DNA of 64,000 bases from an uncultured Bacilli bacterium (GTDB lineage Bacteria > Bacillota_I > Bacilli_A > RF39 > UBA660): positions 14,137 through 78,136 of the forward strand of contig CAJUHO010000004.1 in NCBI GenBank assembly GCA_910586195.1. The letters run 5' to 3'. The notes under the pieces were generated by a model. The model was not told the DNA's origin. It searched no databases and worked only from the letters and a program-made list of their open reading frames with translations. Both the position numbers and the translations under genes were made by a program. Shown here piece after piece: positions 26,106-35,275 of this stretch (its first letter is position 1; each line of letters starts with the position of its first letter).

Positions 26106-28442
26106 CTATCCGTATAATTTTGTTTTAATCATATTAATCATGCTATTATATTTTTCTTTTCCACCAAAGATATTATTAACTATTTGTACTAAACCACCAA
26201 ACTTATTAAAGTTTTTAACATTTAATGTTTTAATATTTTCAAGTTCGGTTACTCCGTTATTTCTATAAGTATTTAATAATTCTTCTACAACTTCTTTTTG
26301 CTTTTCTGTATAAATATTCATTTCTTCTGATTCTATTACTTTTTGTATTCTATCTTCTTTAGAAACAAAGTCTATATCATAAGCAACATTACTTAACAAA
26401 TCAAATTCATCAACATTTGTGTCATTAAGTTGTTCGAGTAATGCATCAACCATAATACCCTCACTTGATAAATAATCTAAAAATTCTTGTTTTGATTCCG
26501 CTCTAAACCAACTTTGAACGAATCCGTCATGATTTTCATATAATCTTTTCAATTGCTTTTTTGAATACTCTGCAATAGATTCTGTTATTAATTTTCCATC
26601 AGCATCATAGTACTTAACAGTTTCCTCAATTATAGAAACATCGACACCCTTTATATATACCTTTTTTGACTCGCCATCTAATATATCACCACTAAGAGGT
26701 TTTGCTGGTTTAGGTTCTGGTACACCATAATCTACAGGTAATATATCTTTATCACCATTTCCACCTTCAACTGTTAAAACCATTTCTGCTGGTCCATTAA
26801 ATGATGGATCAGCAAACTTTTCAGAGTTATTTCTAAAGTCCATTATAGTAAAATATTCTTTTCCTTTGTTTGGAAGCAATCTTGTACCACGGCCTATAAT
26901 TTGCTTAAACTCTGTCATGCTTGCTATTTCTTCATCTAAAACTATTAATTTAACTGTTTTAGTATCTACTCCAGTTGATAACAGTTTAGAAGTAGTTGCT
27001 ATTACTGGATAATCAGTATTGGCATCAGTAAAATTTTCTAATTGTCTTTTTCCTATATCATCATTACCAGTAATTCTTACTACATAATTTGGATTAATTT
27101 TAACCATATCAGTATTTTCATTTACTAATGCATTACGCATTCTTAATGCGTGTTCTGTATCTACGCAAAATACAATTGTCTTTGCCATACGGTCTGTTGC
27201 TTTTAAAAATTCTGTAATTCTTTTTGCTACTACTTTAGTTCTTTCATCTATAACAATAGTTCTATCATAATCTGAAATTGTATATTCTCTATCTTCAACT
27301 TCATATCCCTCTTCATCAAGTTTACCTTTTTCTGGGCGATATCCCTCTAAATCTCTGTCTATTCCTACTTTAACAACTTTATATGGAGCTAAAAATCCAT
27401 CTTCAATACCCTGTTTTAATGAGTAAGTATAAATAGGTTCTCCAAAATAATTAATATTAGATACATCCTCTGTTTCTTTCGGAGTAGCAGTCATACCTAT
27501 TTGTATAGCATTATCAAAATAAGTCAATATTTCATGCCAATTGGAATCATCTCTTGCACTACTTCTATGACACTCATCTACTATAATTAAATCAAAGAAG
27601 TCTTTAGTAAATTGTTTATATATATCCTTATCTTGACTTTTCATTTGATGATATAAAGACATATATATTTCAAAAGAAGAATCCATATTTCTATGTTCTA
27701 TTTTTGTCATAACTTTTTGAAAAGGTTTAAAATCGTTTTGCATAGTTTGATCAATTAAGATATTACGATCTGCTAAATAAAGTATTTTTTTACAAAATTT
27801 AGTTTTATGTAATCTATGTATTATTTGAAATGCAGTAAATGTTTTACCTGTACCAGTAGCCATTACTAACAAAAGTCTTTTTCTACCTTTAGAAATGGCT
27901 TCAATAGTTTTATTAATAGCAACCCTTTGATAATATCTTGGAGTTTTATTAATATCTAAAAAGTAATAAGGTTCTGTAATAAGCTTTTCTTGTTCTTCAT
28001 CAATATTTTTTTCTTTTAAATATCTTTGCCATAATTCTTTTGGAGTTGGGAACTCATTTATTCCAATCTCTTTTTCTTCACCAGTAATCATATTGTGTTC
28101 GTAAAAGCCATCACCATTAGAAGAATAAGCAAAAGGAATATCTAAATCATTTGCATAATCCATTGCTTGTTGAATACCATGTGATACTGTTACTTTATTA
28201 TCTTTTGCTTCAACTATAGCAATGGGTAAATTAGATTTATATGATAATAAATAATCCACTTTTTTACCTTTACTTCTTTGTGCCACATTTTCTCTAACAT
28301 TTATCTTACCAGCAGTATAATAATACTCACATCTGATTTGACTTTTAATATCCCAGTCTGCTTTTTGTAAAGCAGGAGTTATATATTTTAACTTAATATC
28401 TTCTTCCGTTAAATCCTTTTTAGTTAATCCTGCAAAATCCAT
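26106..28442 (-). CDS. hsdR: Type I restriction enzyme, HsdR subunit (EcoEI-like)
   Basis: 778 residues. The N-terminal nuclease has KKVDYLLSYKSNLPIAIVEAKD, giving the D...E-x-K catalytic set. The motor domain has Walker A ATGTGKT and a DECH box (DECHRSS), then motif VI IIGRGTRL. The C-terminal part matches EcoEI-type R subunits (type IB), consistent with the length below 800. It translocates and cuts DNA unmethylated at the HsdS site. First gene of the hsdR-hsdM-hsdS operon, with a promoter just upstream. Confidence 0.93.
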   Translation of the reverse strand: MDFAGLTKKDLTEEDIKLKYITPALQKADWDIKSQIRCEYYYTAGKINVRENVAQRSKGKKVDYLLSYKSNLPIAIVEAKDNKVTVSHGIQQAMDYANDLDIPFAYSSNGDGFYEHNMITGEEKEIGINEFPTPKELWQRYLKEKNIDEEQEKLITEPYYFLDINKTPRYYQRVAINKTIEAISKGRKRLLLVMATGTGKTFTAFQIIHRLHKTKFCKKILYLADRNILIDQTMQNDFKPFQKVMTKIEHRNMDSSFEIYMSLYHQMKSQDKDIYKQFTKDFFDLIIVDECHRSSARDDSNWHEILTYFDNAIQIGMTATPKETEDVSNINYFGEPIYTYSLKQGIEDGFLAPYKVVKVGIDRDLEGYRPEKGKLDEEGYEVEDREYTISDYDRTIVIDERTKVVAKRITEFLKATDRMAKTIVFCVDTEHALRMRNALVNENTDMVKINPNYVVRITGNDDIGKRQLENFTDANTDYPVIATTSKLLSTGVDTKTVKLIVLDEEIASMTEFKQIIGRGTRLLPNKGKEYFTIMDFRNNSEKFADPSFNGPAEMVLTVEGGNGDKDILPVDYGVPEPKPAKPLSGDILDGESKKVYIKGVDVSIIEETVKYYDADGKLITESIAEYSKKQLKRLYENHDGFVQSWFRAESKQEFLDYLSSEGIMVDALLEQLNDTNVDEFDLLSNVAYDIDFVSKEDRIQKVIESEEMNIYTEKQKEVVEELLNTYRNNGVTELENIKTLNVKNFNKFGGLVQIVNNIFGGKEKYNSMINMIKTKLYG

Positions 28443-28471
28443 ATTACCACTCCAAACACTTTATATACATA

Positions 28472-28500
28472 AGTATAGCATAAAATAAACGTTCTTTTAA
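28472..28500 (-). promoter_or_regulatory. Putative promoter of the hsdRMS operon
   Basis: On the minus strand TTAAAA (28495-28500), a 17-bp spacer and an extended -10 TGCTATACT (core TATACT at 28472-28477) lie about 30 bp upstream of the hsdR ATG. Confidence 0.5.
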
Positions 28501-28511
28501 CTGCCATAACG

Positions 28512-28539
28512 AAAAAAGTAAGATAAATTTTACCTTACT
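28512..28539 (-). terminator. Terminator after fic
   Basis: Stem AGTAAG (28517-28522)/CTTACT (28534-28539), followed by TTTTTT on the minus strand. Confidence 0.55.
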
Positions 28540-28623
28540 ATCTATAACTCTTTTCTTATTACTTTACTATTTATTTTTTCTTTGATTTTATTTCCATATA
28601 CATATGACTTTTTTATCACAAAT

Positions 28624-29460
28624 TTAAAATAATTCTTTAACTATTAAATCTCGCGAATGCAAATTATTATTTTTACCTAATAGTAAGTTTTCATAAAATT
28701 TAACTAAATAACTACTATCTTCCTTTATATTTAAATAATTATTAAAATAATTACTTCTAACTAAAGCATTTCTAAAATATACTGATTTATCTTTAAATAG
28801 AGTATTATCTACATTATAGCCTAAACTAATTAAATATTTTTCTATAAATAATACTGTTGTTCTAGTATTACCTTCTCTAAAAGGGTGTACTTGCCATATA
28901 TTAGAAGAAAATTTAGTTATATTATTAATAACTTCAACTATATTCATTTCTTTATAATTTTTTTCTTTTTCTAAAGATATATCATATTCTAATGATTCAG
29001 TTAAGGTATTACAATCACCATATGCTACTGAATCATTATTTAATATCTTTTCATGTTTAGAAAAATCTATTTTTCTAAATTCGCCAGCAAATTCATAGAC
29101 ATCTTGAAATAAAAACTTATGAACATATTTTAAATAATCAACTGATAATTCAAATTTGTTTTCTTGTAATAATTCAACTATTCTAGCAGATACAAAATCA
29201 CATTCTAATTCATTATGATTTATTTCATTTTTATTTTCTTTTTCAATATAATATTCTTTTAATTCTTTTTTCACTTCTTCAATAGTTAAATTACCCTCTA
29301 CATTTTCCTCTAATAGTTTTTCTAAATATTTAGAAGGTTTTAAATTATCTACTTCTTGAAGACCAATAGCCATATCCCATTGTAAATGTTTTACATAATT
29401 ACTAGATTTATATTCTTCTTCATATTCATTAACACTTGAATCTAATTCTTTTTCACTCAT
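28624..29460 (-). CDS. Fic-domain protein with N-terminal antitoxin-like segment
   Basis: 278 residues. The Fic motif HPFREGNTRT is at 192-201, with the catalytic His and the phosphate-binding loop intact. Fic enzymes usually transfer AMP from ATP to Ser, Thr or Tyr of target proteins. Residues 28-75 (MAIGLQEVDNLKPSKYLEKL onward) match the VbhA-type inhibitory segment found fused ahead of some Fic domains, so this may be a self-inhibited toxin. It has its own AGGAGG site and terminator and stands between the R-M operon and the large nuclease, fitting a toxin or guard role; the target is unknown. Confidence 0.88.
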   Translation of the reverse strand: MSEKELDSSVNEYEEEYKSSNYVKHLQWDMAIGLQEVDNLKPSKYLEKLLEENVEGNLTIEEVKKELKEYYIEKENKNEINHNELECDFVSARIVELLQENKFELSVDYLKYVHKFLFQDVYEFAGEFRKIDFSKHEKILNNDSVAYGDCNTLTESLEYDISLEKEKNYKEMNIVEVINNITKFSSNIWQVHPFREGNTRTTVLFIEKYLISLGYNVDNTLFKDKSVYFRNALVRSNYFNNYLNIKEDSSYLVKFYENLLLGKNNNLHSRDLIVKELF

Positions 29461-29534
29461 AATTTAAACCTCCTAACTATTACTAGTATAACATATAAAT
29501 TGAAGTTTTAGTTTATTATTAATCTCATTATAAA

Positions 29535-31589
29535 CTAATAGTTTATACTTTGCTCGATAACTGTAGCTAATGATCTTAATTTAAATACTGACTTTTTTAC
29601 TTCATATAATAAATACATTGTATTTTCAGGTAAACGATTTTTATCAATTGCACGTAATATTCCAACTTCTTCACTAGAAAGAGTTTTAAATATATTAAGC
29701 AATTCTTCTAAAGATGGTGAAACATTTGTATCTCTTAATAGCAAAAACAAATCGCGTGGTGATAAAGCTCCTAGTTGCTCCTGCTCCTTGTAAAATTTTG
29801 CAATCACATTGTTGATGATTTCTAATTCTCTTTGCTTTGTTGATATAGTTTCAGTAAGTTGTGAAAAACCATTAGGCACTTGAAAAATCAAAGATATTTC
29901 TTGCAGACTTAATCCATATTTAATTGTTGATTTAGCCACTTCAATCAATTGCTCTACTGTAATTAATGAAAATTTCTTTTTTCTAGCATGATTTATTATA
30001 GTATCTCCACTAAAATGAGGTCCAACTATTGCTACATAATCAGCACTATTTTTATCTTTATGGGTATCTATTGCTACATCGCTTATATCACCATGTGAAA
30101 CTTGACCTCCGGATTTGGATTTTCCATCTATTATTGCTGTAATAATTTTCCCATTATCATCCTTCCAATGTACAACAACATCTGTATCTCCTGGTCCACC
30201 AATTTTCTTTGTTTCAAAGCCCATAAAAGTCATCATTTCAGCAATTGATTCCTCAAAGGCAACTCCTACTGGTTTCCCTTCAGCATTTGGATTTTTGGAA
30301 GTATTATCTAAGCGATTAGCAATGATAGAAAGATAATCTTCAAAATTATTATCTAAATACCCACTATCTTTATTATTCTCTTCTTTTTTTTCAAGCTGTT
30401 CCATATTTAATAATGGTAAATCAGACACAAAACATATTCCTAGTGGTGTTGCTTTTAAATGCAGATATTGTGGTTCTTCTAAAAGACCTGCTTCAATCAA
30501 AAATCCTGCTATCCATCTAGCCTTTTCTTGATTAAGGCCATACAATTTAGCTTGCGCATATACATCATTACGAATTATATCGTTTTCAGCATACTTTATC
30601 ATTTCACCTACAAATCTCATATGTGAATGAAGAATTCTAATAAAATCTAAATCATTTCCCGTTTCAATCCATGATTTAGCAGTAGCGGTTGCTACATATA
30701 TATTTCGACCAACCTCTTCAATAAAACCTGCTACTTTTAAAAAAGGTAACATTGATTCAACACTACTTAATTTAAGATTAAATTCTTTACATATAAAGTC
30801 AAAAAATTTATTTCTAGTAATTTTCTCAGTTGCATATTGAACTATTATTCGTAAATTTTCTATTCTATTTGGGCTAGGTGCCCATATATTATATGTACTT
30901 CTCTTATTATGTAATTCTGGTGAAACCATTAAATTATTAAGTAATATAGCAATATCTTCAGGTGGAGCGGAAATTTCCAATTCATTTAAATCAAAATCCA
31001 TTGGTTCTAAAATTTCAGAAGGGATTAAGTCCCATTCATTTAATACTTTTATACCATTATCAGTTACTTTCCATTTTCGATTGCCAATTTCCTGTATTAA
31101 GTCTAAGACCTCAAGCCAATCCATCCTTCTTCTAATATTACTTAGGTGATTCCACTTTAAATCATAATCCTTACATATTGACTTATTAACCTGTTCTACT
31201 GTAGCAGGTTCTAATGCAATCAGATTTAATACCTCTCCAAATAAACGTATCTTTTCATTAATAATATTAGCAAGCTGCTTTTTTGTTAAATTGTTTAAAA
31301 ACTCATTCCCTTTCTCTGTTAAACATAATACTCCTGCTTGGTTACTTACAAGTCCAATACCTTTTAAAAAAGGCATGTACTCTCTCCATGGCAGTAGCTG
31401 ATTAATTTCAAGTATATTTGGTATAGTATTCAAATCATTTGCCTTGTTCTCACCTACTAGTATAATAAGATTTTTAACCAAAACGAACCAATTAGTTTTA
31501 CCGCCTCTTAAATCAGGAATCGACCAACTTTTTCTTCGCCATTCATTTCTTTTTTTATCTAATTCTTGTCTATTAATAACCTCACTCAT
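29535..31589 (-). CDS. Putative restriction endonuclease with winged-helix repeats and PD-(D/E)XK-like domain
   Basis: 684 residues. The first 400 read as a series of winged-helix-like units (for example LTEKGNEFLNNL, WKVTDNGIKVLNEW, VAGFIEEVG). The segment GGPGDTDVVV then TAIIDGKSKSGG, near residues 465-495, gives D...D-x-K spacing like FokI-type or Mrr-type nucleases. A helical tail follows. There is no ATPase or methyltransferase domain. It is the gene nearest the right end of the element, with a GAGGTG site. It could be a methylation-dependent (type IV) or type IIS-like enzyme without partner methylase nearby; exact family not established. Confidence 0.7.
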   Translation of the reverse strand: MSEVINRQELDKKRNEWRRKSWSIPDLRGGKTNWFVLVKNLIILVGENKANDLNTIPNILEINQLLPWREYMPFLKGIGLVSNQAGVLCLTEKGNEFLNNLTKKQLANIINEKIRLFGEVLNLIALEPATVEQVNKSICKDYDLKWNHLSNIRRRMDWLEVLDLIQEIGNRKWKVTDNGIKVLNEWDLIPSEILEPMDFDLNELEISAPPEDIAILLNNLMVSPELHNKRSTYNIWAPSPNRIENLRIIVQYATEKITRNKFFDFICKEFNLKLSSVESMLPFLKVAGFIEEVGRNIYVATATAKSWIETGNDLDFIRILHSHMRFVGEMIKYAENDIIRNDVYAQAKLYGLNQEKARWIAGFLIEAGLLEEPQYLHLKATPLGICFVSDLPLLNMEQLEKKEENNKDSGYLDNNFEDYLSIIANRLDNTSKNPNAEGKPVGVAFEESIAEMMTFMGFETKKIGGPGDTDVVVHWKDDNGKIITAIIDGKSKSGGQVSHGDISDVAIDTHKDKNSADYVAIVGPHFSGDTIINHARKKKFSLITVEQLIEVAKSTIKYGLSLQEISLIFQVPNGFSQLTETISTKQRELEIINNVIAKFYKEQEQLGALSPRDLFLLLRDTNVSPSLEELLNIFKTLSSEEVGILRAIDKNRLPENTMYLLYEVKKSVFKLRSLATVIEQSINY

Positions 31590-31825
31590 ATTGACACCTC
31601 TATTTCAAAAAAATAAGCAGTATCCATCTTAAAAGATTAAATACTGTTATCTTATATATAATAACACATTTTTCGACATTTTTTAGTATTTTAAAGTAAT
31701 TTGTACTTAAAATTCTAAGTTTAAAGCACTTATTATCTTCAAAATATGATTTTTGATTAAATTACTATAATTTATTTTCATTTAAATACAGCCGTCCTAA
31801 TACCCTTATAAATTTAATCAATGCA

Positions 31826-31833
31826 AGAGCTAA
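31826..31833 (-). repeat. Right inverted arm of the attachment site
   Basis: AGAGCTAA on the plus strand, the reverse complement of the left arm TTAGCTCT at 16248-16255. It is 4 bp inside the right core. Confidence 0.65.
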
Positions 31834-32111
31834 GTCCCTCCACCTGCATTTATGTGATTAGATATTACAATGACATTGGGATCATTTCCATAAGCATCCA
31901 ATATTCTTCTAACTCTCTCATCCCTATCAACTGTTTCATCACTACCTCTTACAATTGTGGTTGGTATTCCAAGTTCTTTTAATCGATCATACATATACTG
32001 TGCCGCTTTTAAATTTAAATCTTTTTCTTTTAATCCATTTGCTACCGCTCCTGGATCACTACCACCATGTCCAGCATCTACCACGATTCCTTTAATCGCT
32101 CTATCGTTCAT
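31830..32111 (-). pseudogene. 5' half of LysM N-acetylmuramoyl-L-alanine amidase, truncated by insertion
   Basis: From the ATG at 32111 (GAGGTG 6 bases upstream) the ORF encodes the first half of an Amidase_3 domain: DAGHGGSDPG with the first zinc His, the Glu in LKEKDLNL, and SNHINAGG with the third ligand. It then runs into the element and stops at TAG 31830-31832. The partner half is at 14958-16241. The catalytic Glu and all LysM domains are missing, so this product alone should be inactive. It has no recognisable signal peptide. Confidence 0.9.
31838..31844. repeat. Right attachment core (CTCCACC)
   Basis: Second copy of the 7-bp core, direct orientation with 16235-16241. Gene sequence (TGCATTTATG on the plus strand) resumes immediately to its right. 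Confidence 0.8.
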
Positions 32112-32172
32112 CCTTTTCACCTCTAATATAAGTTATGACACTTTGGACTGTTTGTGAAAACTTTATTAAAAC

Positions 32173-32197
32173 AAAAACGGAACTTAAAAATTCCGTT
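32173..32197 (-). terminator. Terminator of the second R-M operon
   Basis: AACGGAA (32176-32182) and TTCCGTT (32191-32197) form the stem; TTTTTGTTTT follows on the minus strand. It separates hsdR from the amidase 5' half. Confidence 0.8.
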
Positions 32198-32219
32198 CCA
32201 CTAAAATCTTATCAATCCT

Positions 32220-35219
32220 CTACTCAACCATACTCCTACCTTTAAGCTCTGCTTGCTGTACAATAATCTTTACTACTTCATCCCTTTTTGCCAATGGATA
32301 ATTACAACGGATTAGCACCTTTTTAATTTCCACTCTCATATGGGCTCTTGCAGACATTTTAATATCCCAATCTATCGTCATATTACTATTCACTACATTC
32401 GTTAACTCCTTCGCCATTTCGACAAGAGACTCATCTACCATTTCTCCCTTTATATCAGCAGCATAACTTAGCACATCATAAAAAGCTTTTTCTTCCATAG
32501 ATAAATGATACTTCTCACTAATCTGCGTTTCTTTTTCTATATCATTTTTCAATTTAATCATTTTCTCAAATGTCTGTTCAACACATACATCAGAAAGCCG
32601 TTCATTATATCTTGTTACGATTTCCTTAAATTGAGAAGAAAATTTCTCCATTAATATAATATTAGTAGTACCAATTCGTTCTATATACTCTTTTAACATG
32701 TGCTGTAATAGTTCAACTGCAACATTTTTAGAAGACATTTTTTCTAACTTCATCAAATCGGCATCATCCATCAGCTTAAGTGAAGTTCTTTTTTGAACAA
32801 CCCCGATATCATTATTAATTGCGCTTTCTAAAATATTAGCAATATCTTTATTAATCTGACTAAGTTCAAAACTTCCACCTTGAATCTTATTCAAAAAAGA
32901 TCTAACAGAAATCACATACAATATCTCATCCCTATATTGCTTTTCCACACTTCCTGTACAAACAGAATACAACCGTTTAATATCATAACTATACTGTAAA
33001 AATTTCCTTTTTGTCTCTTCTCTTGCAAGAATAAAGTTAGCACCCCTATTAATCAAATCATACCTACCCTGATTACCTAAAAAAGCAAAATTACTATAAT
33101 CAAAAGCAGAAAAAAGTTCCCTTACTAATTTCAAGTTATCTAAAAGCAATAAAGAGGCATTCTCATTATTAATAAACTGTTTTTGATCCCTTACTGTATA
33201 TATTTCAAAAGCTTCTTCTAACCATTTTTTTAAACCAACATAGTCAACAATTAAGCCGCCGCTTTTATCTTTATATACTCGATTTACTCTAGCAATAGCC
33301 TGCATTAAATTATGAGATTTCATCGGTTTATCAATATACATAGTACCTAAACATGGCACATCAAAGCCAGTAAGCCACATATTCACCACAATAGCAATCT
33401 TAAAATTTGAATTAGCATCTTTAAATAAAATCTCTAATTCTCTTTTTCTCTTAATAGTGGAAATCGCATCTTGCATCTCCTTAGAATCATCATTATTAGG
33501 AGTCACTATCATATGAACCTTATCTTTATAATCAGGTCTTAGCTCAAGAAACTTTTGATACATGATAAAGGCACTTTGCCTAGATGAGGCAACAACCATA
33601 GCCTTACCAGCAGTAAAATCTTTTCTATCCTCATAATGACGAATAATATCCTTTACAATATTTTCTAATCTATTAGGATTCTCTAAAACCTTCCTTGCCG
33701 TCGTCACTAAATGGTAATATTTTCCAATATCTGGAATATCCACCTCTTCCTCTGAGTCCAAATAGTGATAACAATTATCAATAGCCTCTACTGACTGCTC
33801 ACTCAAATTACTATCTAGCATCCTTGATTCATATAAAATAGGAAGAGTCGAACCATCCTCAATTGCTTGAGTCATATCATAAATATCGATAACAGGTCCA
33901 AACACTTCAGTCGTTGAATGATCCCCATTTTCAATTGGTGTTCCTGTAAATCCAATATAAGTAGCATTGGGAAAAGCATCATGCAAATACTTCGCTGTTC
34001 CATATCTCCTAACTGCTTCCATTTTTTGCATATCAAATTTCATTACTGCATCTACACCATAATGACTTCGATGTGCCTCATCTGCCACTACTAAAATATC
34101 TTCTCTTGTACTTAATAGTCCTGTTGCCTCCTGAAATTTCTGTAATGTTGTAAAAATAATGCCGCCAGAATTTCTCTCTGATATTTTATTCTTTAAATCC
34201 TGCCTATTTTCAATTTTGATAGGCATTTGCCTTAAAAAATTACTGCATCTACAAAACGTCTCATATAATTGATTATCCAAATCATTTCGATCTGTCACAA
34301 CTATAACCGTAGAAGATGAAAGTTTCCTGATCATATTGGCAACATAAAACACCATAGAAAGACTTTTTCCAGATCCTTGTGTATGCCAAAGTATCCCTGC
34401 TCTACCATCCTTAGCATGTAAAGTGCGATCAATTGCTTTCTCTACACCATAATACTGATGATAAAAGGAAAGTATTTTATCATCATTACTATACAAAATA
34501 TAATGATTTAATAAACTTAGTAACACCTTTTTATCAAACATGCCATGTATTAATGACTCATAAGTATTTCTCTTTACTACCTCATCGTAACACGACGCCT
34601 TCTTCCATTCACTAAATCTAGAATAATCATAAGTAATAGTCCCCGCCTTTGCAACTAATCCATCTGTAATTACTGAAAACTGATTATAATAAAATAGTTT
34701 AGGAATATAATCATTCATATATCCTTTTAGCCTTTGATAGGATTTTTCCAAATTGACATTTCCACATGCCATACTTCCCAATTCAAAAACTACAACTGGC
34801 ATTCCATTTATAAAAATAATAATATCAGGTCTTTTTACACTATGATCCACTATAGTAAATTGATCACTAACCAAAAATTCATTATTGTTCACATTATCAA
34901 AATCTATAAGTCTAACAGTATGGTACTTTGTCTCTTCATTTATACATTCAGCCACACGAATACCAGTATGCAAATACTCACTAAATATTTTATTATTATT
35001 TAGTAAATTATTTTGATTAAAATCTTTAATAATTCGTACTGCTTCCCTTATCACTTCTTCAGTTAAATCTTCATTAATTCTAAACAAGGCATCTACCAAG
35101 TTTGCTTCTAATATAACGTCAGAGTAATCTCTTGGAATAGACTCTCCAGGCATATAAGAATAGCCTAAACTTTTTAAAAATTTAACCGTCAAAATATTTA
35201 TATCCCTTTCTGTAGGCAT
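32220..35219 (-). CDS. hsdR: Type I restriction enzyme HsdR (EcoR124-like) with altered nuclease motif
   Basis: About 999 residues from the ATG at 35219 (GAGGTG upstream; GTG 35228 is the alternative). The motor has Walker A TQGSGKS, a DEAH box (VVADEAHRSHYG) and IARVNRVYKD as motif VI. The N-terminal nuclease region reads RPDIIIFINGMPVVVFELGS: D132 and E146 keep the exact spacing of the family (14 residues), but the Lys expected two residues after Glu is Gly148. This may abolish cleavage while leaving translocation. It is the last gene of hsdM-PIN-hsdS-hsdR. Confidence 0.92.
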   Translation of the reverse strand: MPTERDINILTVKFLKSLGYSYMPGESIPRDYSDVILEANLVDALFRINEDLTEEVIREAVRIIKDFNQNNLLNNNKIFSEYLHTGIRVAECINEETKYHTVRLIDFDNVNNNEFLVSDQFTIVDHSVKRPDIIIFINGMPVVVFELGSMACGNVNLEKSYQRLKGYMNDYIPKLFYYNQFSVITDGLVAKAGTITYDYSRFSEWKKASCYDEVVKRNTYESLIHGMFDKKVLLSLLNHYILYSNDDKILSFYHQYYGVEKAIDRTLHAKDGRAGILWHTQGSGKSLSMVFYVANMIRKLSSSTVIVVTDRNDLDNQLYETFCRCSNFLRQMPIKIENRQDLKNKISERNSGGIIFTTLQKFQEATGLLSTREDILVVADEAHRSHYGVDAVMKFDMQKMEAVRRYGTAKYLHDAFPNATYIGFTGTPIENGDHSTTEVFGPVIDIYDMTQAIEDGSTLPILYESRMLDSNLSEQSVEAIDNCYHYLDSEEEVDIPDIGKYYHLVTTARKVLENPNRLENIVKDIIRHYEDRKDFTAGKAMVVASSRQSAFIMYQKFLELRPDYKDKVHMIVTPNNDDSKEMQDAISTIKRKRELEILFKDANSNFKIAIVVNMWLTGFDVPCLGTMYIDKPMKSHNLMQAIARVNRVYKDKSGGLIVDYVGLKKWLEEAFEIYTVRDQKQFINNENASLLLLDNLKLVRELFSAFDYSNFAFLGNQGRYDLINRGANFILAREETKRKFLQYSYDIKRLYSVCTGSVEKQYRDEILYVISVRSFLNKIQGGSFELSQINKDIANILESAINNDIGVVQKRTSLKLMDDADLMKLEKMSSKNVAVELLQHMLKEYIERIGTTNIILMEKFSSQFKEIVTRYNERLSDVCVEQTFEKMIKLKNDIEKETQISEKYHLSMEEKAFYDVLSYAADIKGEMVDESLVEMAKELTNVVNSNMTIDWDIKMSARAHMRVEIKKVLIRCNYPLAKRDEVVKIIVQQAELKGRSMVE

Positions 35220-35275
35220 TCTTATCACACCTCTTTCTATAAGTTAATTATCTATTTCATTGTTATAACAAGCAT

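Larger units (their letters stand above)
16242..31844. mobile_element. Serine-recombinase integrative element carrying defence genes
   Basis: About 15.6 kb inserted into a LysM amidase gene. Evidence: the two gene halves are collinear and in frame when joined; a 7-bp core is duplicated at the ends; 8-bp arms TTAGCTCT lie inverted just inside each end; a large serine recombinase is encoded near the left end. All genes in it run on the minus strand. Cargo: type I R-M, a helicase, Fic, a large nuclease and a helical unknown. Plasmid-type HTH/RHH genes and iteron-like repeats suggest a circular form that replicates or partitions. No conjugation genes are seen, so it would be mobilisable at most. 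Confidence 0.88.
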
